A stretch of 64,000 nucleotides of DNA from the NCBI GenBank assembly GCA_013407085.1, contig JACCGJ010010859.1, forward strand, positions 1 through 64,000, written 5' to 3'. The notes under the pieces are model-generated. The model did not search any database and was not told where the DNA came from. It saw only the letters and a program-made list of their open reading frames with translations. Of the stretch, positions 12,090 to 22,700 are shown one piece after another. The translations under genes and the position numbers were made by a program. Each line of letters starts with the position of its first letter. Position 1 is the stretch's first letter. This DNA is from Atriophallophorus winterbourni. Taxonomy: Eukaryota; Platyhelminthes; Trematoda; Plagiorchiida; Microphallidae.

Positions 12090-12639
12090 TGAAAATTATT
12101 GTAAACAATTTGCGCTTGAATGCCACTGTTGCGTTAGGTTGGTACGACCACCCAGTTCAATCACATGAGCTTGAACTCATTTAGTTAGGGTTTACACCCA
12201 TGCCCATGAAAATGACTAAACTGCATGCATTTCCATCACACCCCATCTTTTTCCAACAGTGGCATACAGGCGCTAAATGTTTACCATTAATCCACTGTTT
12301 CAAGCTCATGCGTATCCAGATCCTACTGTCCATTCTTGATGAGTTCAAACAGTGTGTGATGGAAATGCATTTAAATGAGCTTTTTGTTCACGGTAATGGG
12401 TTTTAACACTATCTAAGTAATTTGGGGCTCATGTGATTAAATAGGTTGTTGGTACCAACCTTATTCTATAGTGGCATACAAGTGAAACCAGTGTACCGTT
12501 CTTTCACTGTCTCAAGCGTATGCGGATCGTCACCTTATTGTCCCTGATTATCTGATGAGTGCAAACAGCACGAAACCGGTCGTGGTGTGTGTGTGTGTGA
12601 TGGAACTGCCAGCAAGTGAGCCTATTTGAAAATTATTGT
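12090..12639 (+). mobile_element. Hammerhead-ribozyme retroelement, about 1.5 units, with 13-bp TSD
   Basis: TGAAAATTATTGT occurs at 12090-12102 and 12627-12639 and brackets a 524-bp insertion, read as a target-site duplication. Inside are two related blocks, each with a ribozyme position. The first core (12336-12342, TTGATGA) is degenerate and its GAAA half is missing. The second is intact: CTGATGA at 12552-12558, stem II GTGC (12559-12562) with GCAC (12568-12571) around AAACA, GAAA at 12572-12575, then the ACCGGT palindrome and C before the predicted cut after 12581. Stem I is weak and G-U rich. The dimeric layout resembles known hammerhead retroelements, which use tandem copies. Confidence 0.75.
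12552..12587 (+). ncRNA. Hammerhead ribozyme core, type I layout
   Basis: All core residues are present (CTGATGA and GAAA joined by a perfect 4-bp stem II with an AAACA loop). Stem III is very short, A-C with G-U around CG, and its ACCGGT is self-complementary. This is the arrangement described for dimer-acting hammerheads in Penelope-like elements and schistosome repeats. Stem I is mostly A-U and G-U pairs, so activity may be poor. Confidence 0.6.
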
Positions 12640-14505
12640 GGTTGAGTGCCCACAATTTGTTTAGAGGTTATAATTGTGAAAAGGATAAAACATACATAAC
12701 AGCTTAAAATATTATAAGGGAATCCCCGATACCATGATGGCATGGAGCAAATAAAGTTCATTTAAAACTAGATTCAAGTTTGCAACCTCGAGAATCGTAT
12801 GCACGTGCGAATCTTTCAATGAACTCAGGTAAAAAATGGTTTACTACAATCGTCGTTATTCAATTTCTCCAGCCTACAGAGCGTCAGGTTTGTGAATTCG
12901 TAGCTTTTGATTTACATTCTATTGATGAAACTGTAGCTATTATGGTGCTTGCGAATCCGTTAAGAAAACGATCAACATATATTTGGATGTTTGAAATAAG
13001 ATGCACAATTGCGTGCAACACACTGCTACTGTTCAATTCTATGCTTCAAATCGAGTAAAAGTTGGTATTTCAAAATCATTTATATTTAGATGCAACGCTG
13101 TTTAGAATGAACGAAAAATTTCAAATGTGAACATACGCATAAACAGAATAATAAAAGTCATTTTAGTGAAATAGAAAAAAACTAATCTAATTATAAAAAT
13201 TAAAAACCCACGTAATACGGAATTTCGCATAGCTGATAGAGTAAGTTGTGGAAACCAAGAGGTGTATGTGAAAGTTTGACATAAGCACAAAGATATTAAT
13301 GGATTAATGTTTTCAGTCTGTATAGGTCATTTCAAATACTAAATTTGTGAAAATTTATTTTGTGTTTCCAAGAGTTAATTTGATTAAAAATTTGATGGTT
13401 TTGCTGTTATTTGAACGGACGCATGTTCGGATTTCCTTCATCCATCAATTAAACATTTTGGGACCTTAGCTTAATATATACCCCTACTTCATTTTATTTT
13501 ATTTTTATTACACAGATTCCAAAGGTCTTTTGCAGTGCATTCTTAGTGAAATTAACTGACGATCGTAAGTTCCGACAATCTTTGTGCCGCAAATCATTGT
13601 GGTGAATGGTGAATCATGCCAAATTGTTAGGAGGTATCCATCACACTTTTTGAGCCACTTTGAGGTGACGATCCAAATGAGACAGCCACAAATACTTACA
13701 AAGTAAATTTTAATGTTTGCAACGAATTTTTTTTACATTTTTTCAGGGTTGGCTGTTATTAATTGTTTGTTTGTTTGTTTCATGTTGCTAAATTTACACT
13801 ATCTCACCAACTGCTAAACAGTTTTTATTTTACCTTCTGTGCCACACCCCAAAACGAAAAAAAGCAACTATCAGGGATACGTCATCTTATGTTCTGGCCT
13901 GATTTGCTTACAGAAACACGTTCCCAATACCACCAATGACATGAAAATTGGCCCATCTTAAAAAGCGATCAACAGGTGTACGACCCTTGGACTCGAAACA
14001 ACTGCTACCAGCATGGTTGGCAGCTTGATGAACGAAGAAACAGTATTGTGTTCCGAGATTTGGTGAATATTGAAGTTTGTAACTATTTAACATATGACTT
14101 GCGTTAGTTACATGCGCCGCGAAATATTTTTGGCATTGCTATCAAAAGCAACTTTAGTTGCTCACTCGAATGCTTGCGACAAGAAGACGATGTGCTTTGA
14201 ATATCACAAATGCAACGTATAGGTTTGTCATGTGTATGCATTTTGCATTAAACTACAACATCAAGTTCTTCCTACAAACAACCAGAAATCTCTTGATTTG
14301 AATTGCAGTGCATTTTCTCTGTTGGACCTCTAACTGGGACAACAAATTGACATATATATGTAACATGCAGTTGTATATCTGATAATGAGCGTCCGGGATT
14401 ATACTTCAAAGTCACAAAAATGTTAGCACGTATTTAAAAATGCAATAAGGATTATGCAAAATGTAAATCAAAAATGTTGATATGTAGTTTGAAAAATATT
14501 AGGGA
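12640..14505. other. Spacer with one unexplained 92-codon frame
   Basis: A plus-strand frame is open at 12780-13058 (92 codons, starting at a TTG). It has no recognised domain and no clear splice signals and could be chance. A short GTTT tandem run lies near 13765-13780. Nothing else was recognised. Confidence 0.3.
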
Positions 14506-14539
14506 TTGTTGTTGTTGGCTTCCTCCGGTCGATGTCGAC

Positions 14540-14905
14540 CATGGATGTACATCATAATCGCAAGAATGTTAATGTTCTAAAGCTTTTGGAATTACTAAAC
14601 TGTCCGATTCGGGAGGAACAATCTCTACGGCAGCGCTGGCAACGATGGTCAGAACTCGGTTGTATTGCATCAGCTGCACGCCAGCAGGGTGATCTGCGTT
14701 CAGCAGCCAAGAGCTGTATCTGCTCCTCCCAGCTTGCACACGACGCATTACATAATGCCTCCAATGTGAGTGGTCAATAGCAAGTTCTTCCAAACTCGCG
14801 GTGTCAATGCCAAGAGATTTCATATCTGTTTTGCAAATGTCTTCGTAACGCAAGTGCGGTCTTCCCAATGGTCGATTTCCTAGGGAATATACACAAGATA
14901 TTCTG
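14540..14905 (-). pseudogene. Non-LTR retrotransposon C-terminal fragment
   Basis: A minus-strand frame of 113 codons (14569-14910) contains NRPLGRPHLRYEDICKTDMK, then an acidic block and WRHYVMRRV. This is the C-terminal end seen after the RT domain in several non-LTR families (G-R-P-x-L-R-Y-x-D-x-C-K-x-D-x-K). No RT or endonuclease motifs remain, so the copy is 5'-truncated. The same sequence recurs, more decayed, at 59.4-59.96 kb and 62.56-62.7 kb. The clade was not determined. Confidence 0.6.
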
Positions 14906-14910
14906 GTCAA

Positions 14911-17029
14911 TGATTAGCCGAAAATGGTTTCCATAATATCAACGTGACTCTAATTATCCTACAATACTTTTCGTAACTTATGAATACGTTTCCACCTTCA
15001 CTGCAGATAATTTAAAATTTTCTCACTACATTTGGCGAATGACATGTGATTTATAGACATAACTGGCAGAGTTAAATTTAGTATACTTTTCTTGAGTCGA
15101 TCGAGAAACAATAGTTAGAATTGTAGATTCTAAATTCAATCTGATCAAGATGGCTTGAAATAAAAATAGCTGGACACTCAGTGGTAAATATCATCTGAAA
15201 TTCTGTGTACGAATATCAACTAAATGGTGAATTAGCAAATACATGAAATTTATGCGTTTTCTACGGATAATTATGGCTTTGAAATTATTCGATAATGAAA
15301 CTGACATGATTGAATTGGCAGAAGTTTTCGTCCTTAAGTTTAGAGGAACGTATTTATATTAATGGCACGACAACTTAATAAAAGAAACCTTTTAAAAATG
15401 AACAATTTACTAATATATAGCTATACGTGAGAGCTATAATCTCAGGAACTATCAAGAAAAGTTATCATATACACTGCTTTTGAGCTAAAGTAAGCGTGAA
15501 ACACTAGTCCAATATGGGCGGATATAGTCGGATATTTTCTATGTATTTAGTACTTGTGAGTAGTCACAAAAAATAATGAATGAACTTTACATAACCTATA
15601 CGTTATAATATCCTGACAACTTTAGTATCGATGACTACTGTATATCCGAAACACATATATTCAAAGCTTTCACATATGGAACATACGACATATACAAGTA
15701 TTTTATACTAGTTGTTCACGTTCAACCGTCGATTTAATGTGCCATTTAATCGCTTAAACACTTGATTTCCAATCGCTAAAATTGTAGTATCAGAAATCAT
15801 TGATCATTAATTAGCTTTCTAACATTACACTTAGACGAATGCTGTGTATTTGTATCCGGTAATCATGTTTTTTTACTAACGAGATAAATCATTACATGCA
15901 CAGGGATGCCATGCGATACTCGAAATCGACTACTTAGCTGTTATAAAAACTCTGTGTATCCACTTGAATGAGGTTAAATGATGAAGAAATTTGGAGCAGT
16001 TATAGGAAAAGGTAGGAAAGCAGAATTGCAAATATATTTTGCTTATTCAAACTATTGAAACATTTAAAGAGATTATTCACAAATTTTGCGAAGAAACATC
16101 TGAAAAAGCTTAACAATGTTAGCGAGTTGATAAGTAACTGGTCGAGAAATGTTATTTACGTTTGTCGCCTAACATTTTTAATGAAATATGAAATACATTG
16201 AAAAGTAGTGTGTTTGAGTCCTGGTGGCATAATAACAAACTCTACGATCAATAAAAGTATCTAATAAAAATGATTGATGAAAAATACTAATTTCTTGGAA
16301 AGAATATATTCAGATAATACAGTGTTTGATACTTTCGTGCTTTTTGCACAAGTGTTCACACCATGTAGAAGCTGAAGATTATTCACCACTCATATCATTA
16401 AAATTCACGTGCTTATTTAAAAAATCAACCTATCCCTAGAGGATTTAAAAGCTGTTTTTTGACAAAGCATTCTCTGTTCACAACTGAAACCTAATTTTTT
16501 AATCCACATAATGGATCTTTGATCAAATCAAATCATCCGTTCAAGTTTTTGAGTGTTGATTTACAAGGAACGATATCTATTCCAACTTAAAGAGGTTTTA
16601 TTATCAATTATCCTAGACTGTTCTCGTTTTGCTTTCGCTTTCTAATGCCACGATATATCAAGCGCTACTGTCATTTCACGGTTCATTGAAATGTTTTGGG
16701 TTTCGGCATGCCATCTTACGTACACTCTGATCGTGGTTCATAATTCATGTTTACCTTGCTGAAATCCTTCACAAACTCTCAAGGTGTGGCTACGAGCATA
16801 TCTACGATGTACACAATGCAAGGGAAAGTGTAGGTGTACAATATTGAGTGCTTCGTTCTTAAACACACAAATGGAAACACACAAATTAATCAAACATATA
16901 TTTCCGGACGAAAGTCCCATTATCAATGTCATAATGAAATTACATTTACGACTCCTTTAAAAATCATGAACGCAAACATTGAAGTACGGTTTGTTTAACT
17001 TTTAGACGTATATTCTAGGGTATTGTAGG
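14911..17029. other. AT-rich spacer, nothing recognised
   Basis: Both strands were read. Only short chance frames are present, with no motif, repeat family or splice-site cluster. Confidence 0.45.
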
Positions 17030-17074
17030 GTTTTTATCACCATAAATCTTGAATCTTGAATCTTGAATCTTGAG
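17030..17074 (+). mobile_element. Solo CR1-like 3' tail
   Basis: CACCATAAAT followed by about four CTTGAAT repeats (17048-17074) matches the 3' ends of the CR1-like copies at 4.57 kb and 27.2 kb. It is probably an extremely 5'-truncated insertion on the plus strand. An independent microsatellite is possible but less likely, because the preceding CATAAAT is also shared. Confidence 0.6.
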
Positions 17075-19139
17075 ATAAATGTTTAATTGCAAATGAGCAA
17101 AAAGCGATTTATCAATGTGTGCCAATCTACGTACCGATTAGTGTTTATTTTTGAGTGACAACTGTTTTTCTCTCAAACGATATGTGACTCACCTTTTATC
17201 GTTATGATCACTGTGCAGAATCGATCAAACTATTAATAATCGTTTTCTGTTCCGGCGACCACACACCAAGGCAAATTAATTTTGAAATTGCGAAAATGAT
17301 TTTCAAGATTTTCTTAGAATTATTTTTAAAAAAATATTAATTTCATTATTTTAACACGTTTTGCTGTATAATACGTCGGTTTATACATTTGAACCAAGAT
17401 GTCGTTTGGGAAAACGAAGCAATATACAAAATAATTGAGATGAATTTAATATCGTTAATATGATATGCACCTTATGAATTATAATTTTCATGATAAAAAT
17501 GTATTAATTCAACTTAAACATTGAAAAGCACCCGAAATTACTAATATTCATCAATTAACTTTTCTTTTTCTCATTCATGTCGATAAACAACCGATTGCAG
17601 AGAATAGAATGTCGGTTCATTATGGATTTTTCTATTAAACATAAAACTAGAGTTTCAACGATAATCACGTTAAATACATCTGTTTTTGATTTGCTTATAA
17701 AAAAATCATATTATTTGAGATGCTTCATTGAGAAAATTTAACCAGTTCTATTCTATTCCATCCCGAAATTTTTTTAATTTGCAGTAGACCCATGGTCTTA
17801 TAAAACCATAAAAATAAATTTATGCGATTTATCTGCATTAATATTTAAGATTGTAGAACATAACATTTATCATTCGAGAATTGCTTCGCAAATTCAATGA
17901 AACATGTAGACATAAATAAATGGTTTTCCGAAATCACTCACCAAATTTGCCTTTAATCTCGACTGTATTAATAATTAAAAATCAATAGATTATTTATTAA
18001 TTGAAATTTTCAAAGCATTTTCGGTTGCAATTTCCAGCAAATTCCCTCACGATATATTAACCCGATTCAAATGACGCATTATGAAGAGAAAGTCAAAGCA
18101 ATATTTTTATGAAAAAACAACATTTATAAGGATTTGAATTTTCTATAAATTTAAATGTGAATAAACAAAGTTATACTTGAATAATATCTAATCAACTCTA
18201 CCCCAACGTAAAATGTGCCTGAGTCTTATCGCCATGAACCAAATAATTAAAGGTGAAATATAGCAATATTATCTTAGTAGAATTTTTAATTCAAACGGAT
18301 TTCGCTACTAGCTTTCATGCAAATTTTCAGCTCATATTTCAAAAACTCAACTGTCAAATACATAGAACTCATGTGTTCACATAAAATATTAATCAATATT
18401 TTTGGGCTGTTACACCGAAGAAAGGTCGAAATAAGCCGCATATTTTATAATTGAGTTTATAAAAGGTCACCCATAGGAAGCATTTGTCACGGTTTACTTT
18501 TATCAGTGGAAATGAAATGCAAGTTGAATACTAATCAGTGAAATCATGCTATTAAATTATTTTTTATGGTCAGTTATGATTATATGATTCAGGGAAATTA
18601 ATCAAAAATGTATTTATTTTATTTGAAATCAATTTATTGAACGGGCAATGGAAAGGTAACAAGATTTTACAACTGTTACAGACAACCACCGCAACATTTT
18701 GATCCTCGCGAGTTGCAATGGAAATGATAGGATGATCATTATACTTATGGAGATGTTTAAAAATAAACTTTGATATTACTATGTATGATCGGGTGATACA
18801 CAGTGTACAGGAAGTCTTAAATGAATAAATTTCCGTACAATTTTATTTTAAATAAGAATTGATTTTAAATAATTATATTTTGTACAGTCAGTTAGCATTT
18901 CTCAATGCACAGGGTTGAATTTATAAGGCTGCAATTTTTTTGTTTACTAAGCGCTCAATGATTAATTTCAAATATGTATTATTATCAGGATGGATAGCTG
19001 TTTAAATATTTATTCAAAAACACACTTGTAACGAAGCAGGGATGGTCCTTTTCAACTGATAGATTTGACAACAAATATAACTTTTAGTATTATTTTGAAA
19101 TAAAATATTAGATTCATAAAAATTAATGCAACAACATAT
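17075..19139. other. AT-rich spacer, nothing recognised
   Basis: Very AT-rich with frequent stops in all frames. No repeat or RNA feature was recognised. Confidence 0.45.
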
Positions 19140-19510
19140 GATCTGAATTTGCGATTTCGAGGATAAATCCTCATTTGCAAATTGAAATTTAGCTTTTATA
19201 TGGGGACTAATCTAAGTCCCACAGTTGGTACAATGTAGCACAGATAACTGTTTGGAATATTTTCGCAACATTCCAATAACAGCAGGATGGTAGTTTTTGT
19301 TTAAAGTCAGATTTTTATTAATAAGTAGTATATGACGTTCGAAAAGCAGGACAGAAGCACACGACCGGTTTCGCGGTTATTGCCGCTCATCAGGTGTGCG
19401 TATTCGTGACCTGACATTCGAACGCCGTTCTGACTCTGTGCTAAACCCATTTATTTGCGATTTCGAGGATAAATCCTCATTTGCAAATTGAAATTTAGCT
19501 TGATCTGAAT
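19140..19510 (-). mobile_element. Short hammerhead element with terminal direct repeats and 9-bp TSD
   Basis: A 353-bp insertion (19149-19501) is bracketed by GATCTGAAT at 19140-19148 and 19502-19510 (repeated once more at 19511-19519). Its two ends are a 47-bp direct repeat (19149-19195 and 19455-19501), each containing a small hairpin of GAGGA and TCCTC around TAAA. The spacing between repeats is 306 bp. An intact hammerhead ribozyme lies between them on the minus strand. It has no coding capacity. The layout (repeat, ribozyme, repeat, TSD) resembles retrozymes or non-autonomous Penelope-like elements; that assignment is inference. Confidence 0.75.
19336..19424 (-). ncRNA. Intact hammerhead ribozyme with extended stem I
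   Basis: On the minus strand, CTGATGA (19393-19387) is followed by stem II GCGG and CCGC around CAATAA, then GAAA (19372-19369), a short stem III within the palindrome ACCGGT, and C as the cleavage base (19363). The inner stem I is a perfect 6 bp: 19394-19399 with 19357-19362. Beyond an internal loop there are 4 bp (CAGG and CCTG, 19410-19413 with 19347-19350), then 8 bp (CGTTCGAA and TTCGAACG, 19417-19424 with 19336-19343). Every conserved core residue is present. Internal loops in stem I are where natural type I hammerheads make tertiary contacts. This is the best ribozyme in the window. Confidence 0.88.
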
Positions 19511-19717
19511 GATCTGAATTCTTATCCGTAGACATTATACAATAATCAACTAAACAACTGCGAATAATTTCACGCCGTTTAGTTATTAATATCTAACCAT
19601 AAAAATTTGATTCATCAGAATGTTCTAAGAAAGGATTGTTTTTGCCGGCGACAAAATATCAACCGTGCCAAAGTGAATCTTGAAATTAAATCTGACGAGT
19701 TCGAAGCGAATTTGCTT

Positions 19718-22700
19718 TTTATTTCATGTTCCATATTTGAACCTATATTTATCATTTTAACTAAGCAGTCTTCAATGCAATATCTTCGAGTTACAGCATG
19801 TCGAAAAACATGAAGCATTTGAGAACCTCTGAGTAGTAGTAGTTTTAGTTACATTGTTTCTATGAAGAAATGCCTGGAACTACTGAAAATTCATTTGATC
19901 AATTTTATTTTCATCCTTTGTAAAATATTGTACACAAAAGTGAACGAATTTTGCCAAAATGTTTTTATCTTCAAGTAAATATGGCAACAATCACATAAAA
20001 CATTTTCAAAAGTAAACGTACCAGTGACGTCGCATCCTTTATCAATTGGATCTGCAAAATGTTTTTTAACATGGAAACAATAATCTCTAATATTTTATTT
20101 TTAAATATAAATGAATTAAGCGATAATACTGCAGTAGAGACTGTTTCGTACATGCGAGTTTTCTTCCTCTGAATAGAATATCCACTAATTCTGAAAGAGA
20201 ATTGCGAAATATTCGAGATGTTTTATAGAAATACTCATAATATTTTATGAATATATTTTTTTATTTTGCAACGCTCACTGTCAGCAGCTTTGGCTTTCAC
20301 TATACAAGAAATATTGTATATACATTTGAAATGTTTCATTCACTCATGATTAGCATTCTCAATGTTCACTTACATAGAACAATGATGTTTGAGTTAAAAT
20401 TTTACAGAACAATTACCAATTGATAAACAAACGTAGACTATTAGGATCGTACGAAGAGTCACGATGTTCAAATACAAAGTCACAGAGTAAATAATTAGAA
20501 ACTTGAATTCGAAATGATTACAAAAACATTTCGGGTCATTTCAGCCACGATGCAAACAAGTAATAAATAATATTAAATTGAGTGAAATTTCAAGATAATT
20601 TAGAAATTAAAGATTCGAACGAGCGTTATGTACATCTCACAGTTTCATCAATCTACGAATAGCAATTTCCAAACGAAATCAATAACAATGACTACTTCGA
20701 ATAAAATATATGTTACAGTATTTTAAATGTAAAACATTTTTTGAATCATTTAATATACTCAGTTTTTAATGAAATTTTGACAAACCTTGTTCAGTTTCCT
20801 GATTGATAGCAACTGCGTGGACGAATCATGATATTTGATGTTAAAAATATTTAATTATACTAAAATTCATGATCATATATCATCAGTAGGTAAAATACGA
20901 ACGTTTATTTATTTCGATAAATTTGGGCTCACCGCCTATGTTTAATTATATATAATTATATATATTACCTTCAATAAGTAAGATTTCACATTTTTTGGCT
21001 TTTGAAATAAACACAGGATAAACATTATTAGTCAGAATAATGAACTTGAGATCATCGAACGATAATTTTTACGAATAATCAAAATATATTTCTCAATCAA
21101 TTAACTTACAGCCACTACGTTTGGATCGAAACAATTTTTTGGATTGTTTATCTAGGAAATGTAGAAATTGTTAGAAAGCTTCAAGTGTGATTCAATTATA
21201 ACAAACTGAAAACAATAAAATCTGAGAGTTCCTAGATCGTTAAGCGTCATTACCTTTACATTCAGATATGGTGACTGTAAAGTAAATAATTTAAATTTAA
21301 ATTAGTTAAACAATAACGGAAGAGTTTTTCGCTCTTACAAGTTGCTTATCTTAAGTTTATTTATTACGGAGCTATACGGGTGATATGGTTTTTTTACTGG
21401 TTAGAACGCATGGATGTCGTGTTCATTTCTTTAAATATAGTTTGCAAAAATTTGACACCTATGTAAAGATTTGGGTCTTAAAACTCACTGGCGAAGATTT
21501 CTAAACGCTGATTTTTCATGTCGTTTCATGTATTTTGGTGAGATGTGGGAAACTGTGCGCTATTACTTAATATGTTGTTATCGGAAAAGGAACTATAGGA
21601 ACAGCAATTTTTCAATTTTTACGATGAGTGTTCAAGACCTTTAATTCGAACGCTTATTTATAATTGAATAATTTAATAATATAATAATAATATAATGTTT
21701 GATTTTAATCCAGATTGCGTTCGATGCGCTTTTAAAATCATTTCCCTCCGATTTCCATAAAAGAAAAATTATTATCTGCATAATAAGTAAGCAGCATAAA
21801 TGATATACTTCTTGTACATTCGCTCGAAAAAATTAGTGAATAACTGCGTTGTTAAAATTTAGGAGTATTTCCACTTTAAATGAGTTGCATTATTAAGATA
21901 AAATAATTATTTTGTTTTCTTCATAGTTCTTCTGTGGTATCTTCTTTAGTTCTTCTTCATAAGTTATAATAACCTTTGACGAAGTCTTAAGAACCATTGG
22001 ACATAAGCATCACAACCAAGTTAAAAAATATCGTATAGCTATCAACAGGTGGAACCAGTAATATTTCGTATCCCATGTTGATTTATTTTTAAATTTTAAT
22101 ATTTTGGTTTATTCTTCCTATGGAAATTCACAAACGAATTAAGGTGGGGAAGAGCTATAGATTTGACGACTTTGTGATCCTACCTGGAGTCGATTGGGGA
22201 AAATAGATTTTTTCAATCATATTATGTTATCGGCAATGAACAAAAAATCCTTAGAACATTTATTACATACGATGTTACCTTTATTTTGACCCTCTGTTGA
22301 ATATACAAAATTCATTACACTTCATAAAACCACTCCCATGTGACATGAAAAGTCTTTTATAGCAATGTTTTCAACTGTTTCAAATCCAAAAATCTAAACA
22401 CGAATTCTGATTGATGCATTTTGACTCGACATAACGAACAGAAAGATTAAAATCTGATAACTATTATTTTCACATGTAAGAAATTGACTAAATTATATCC
22501 AAACTGTTTACAAGCTATTCATGTTCATGAGAATAAAGTACTTGATTACCACTTTTTTACTTTCAAGTCTTTTTTAGATATAACATCGAGATTAATCAGA
22601 TAAATCTGCGTTCAACATTTTTCGGTCATATTGATTAAAAGTAAATCCCTTCGATATTTAACATCGAACTTTCTGCTACACATTTATCTCAGACGTCCAA

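Noticed and set aside
16738..16932. Minus-strand 64-codon frame with several Cys and His
   Set aside because: No spacing typical of zinc fingers, no splice signals and no repeat; consistent with chance.
20641..20652. 12-nt micro-exon candidate with a good acceptor and GTGAGA donor
   Set aside because: In phase 1 it introduces TGA at once (Asp then stop). It could at most be an alternative ending, so it was left out of the model.
20926..20928. 3-nt exon candidate (GCG) before a GTGAGC donor
   Set aside because: Too short to support from sequence alone, and the acceptor is in an AT-only tract.
21340..21346. 6-nt exon candidate (CAACTT) before GTAAGA
   Set aside because: The acceptor is purine-rich and unconvincing.
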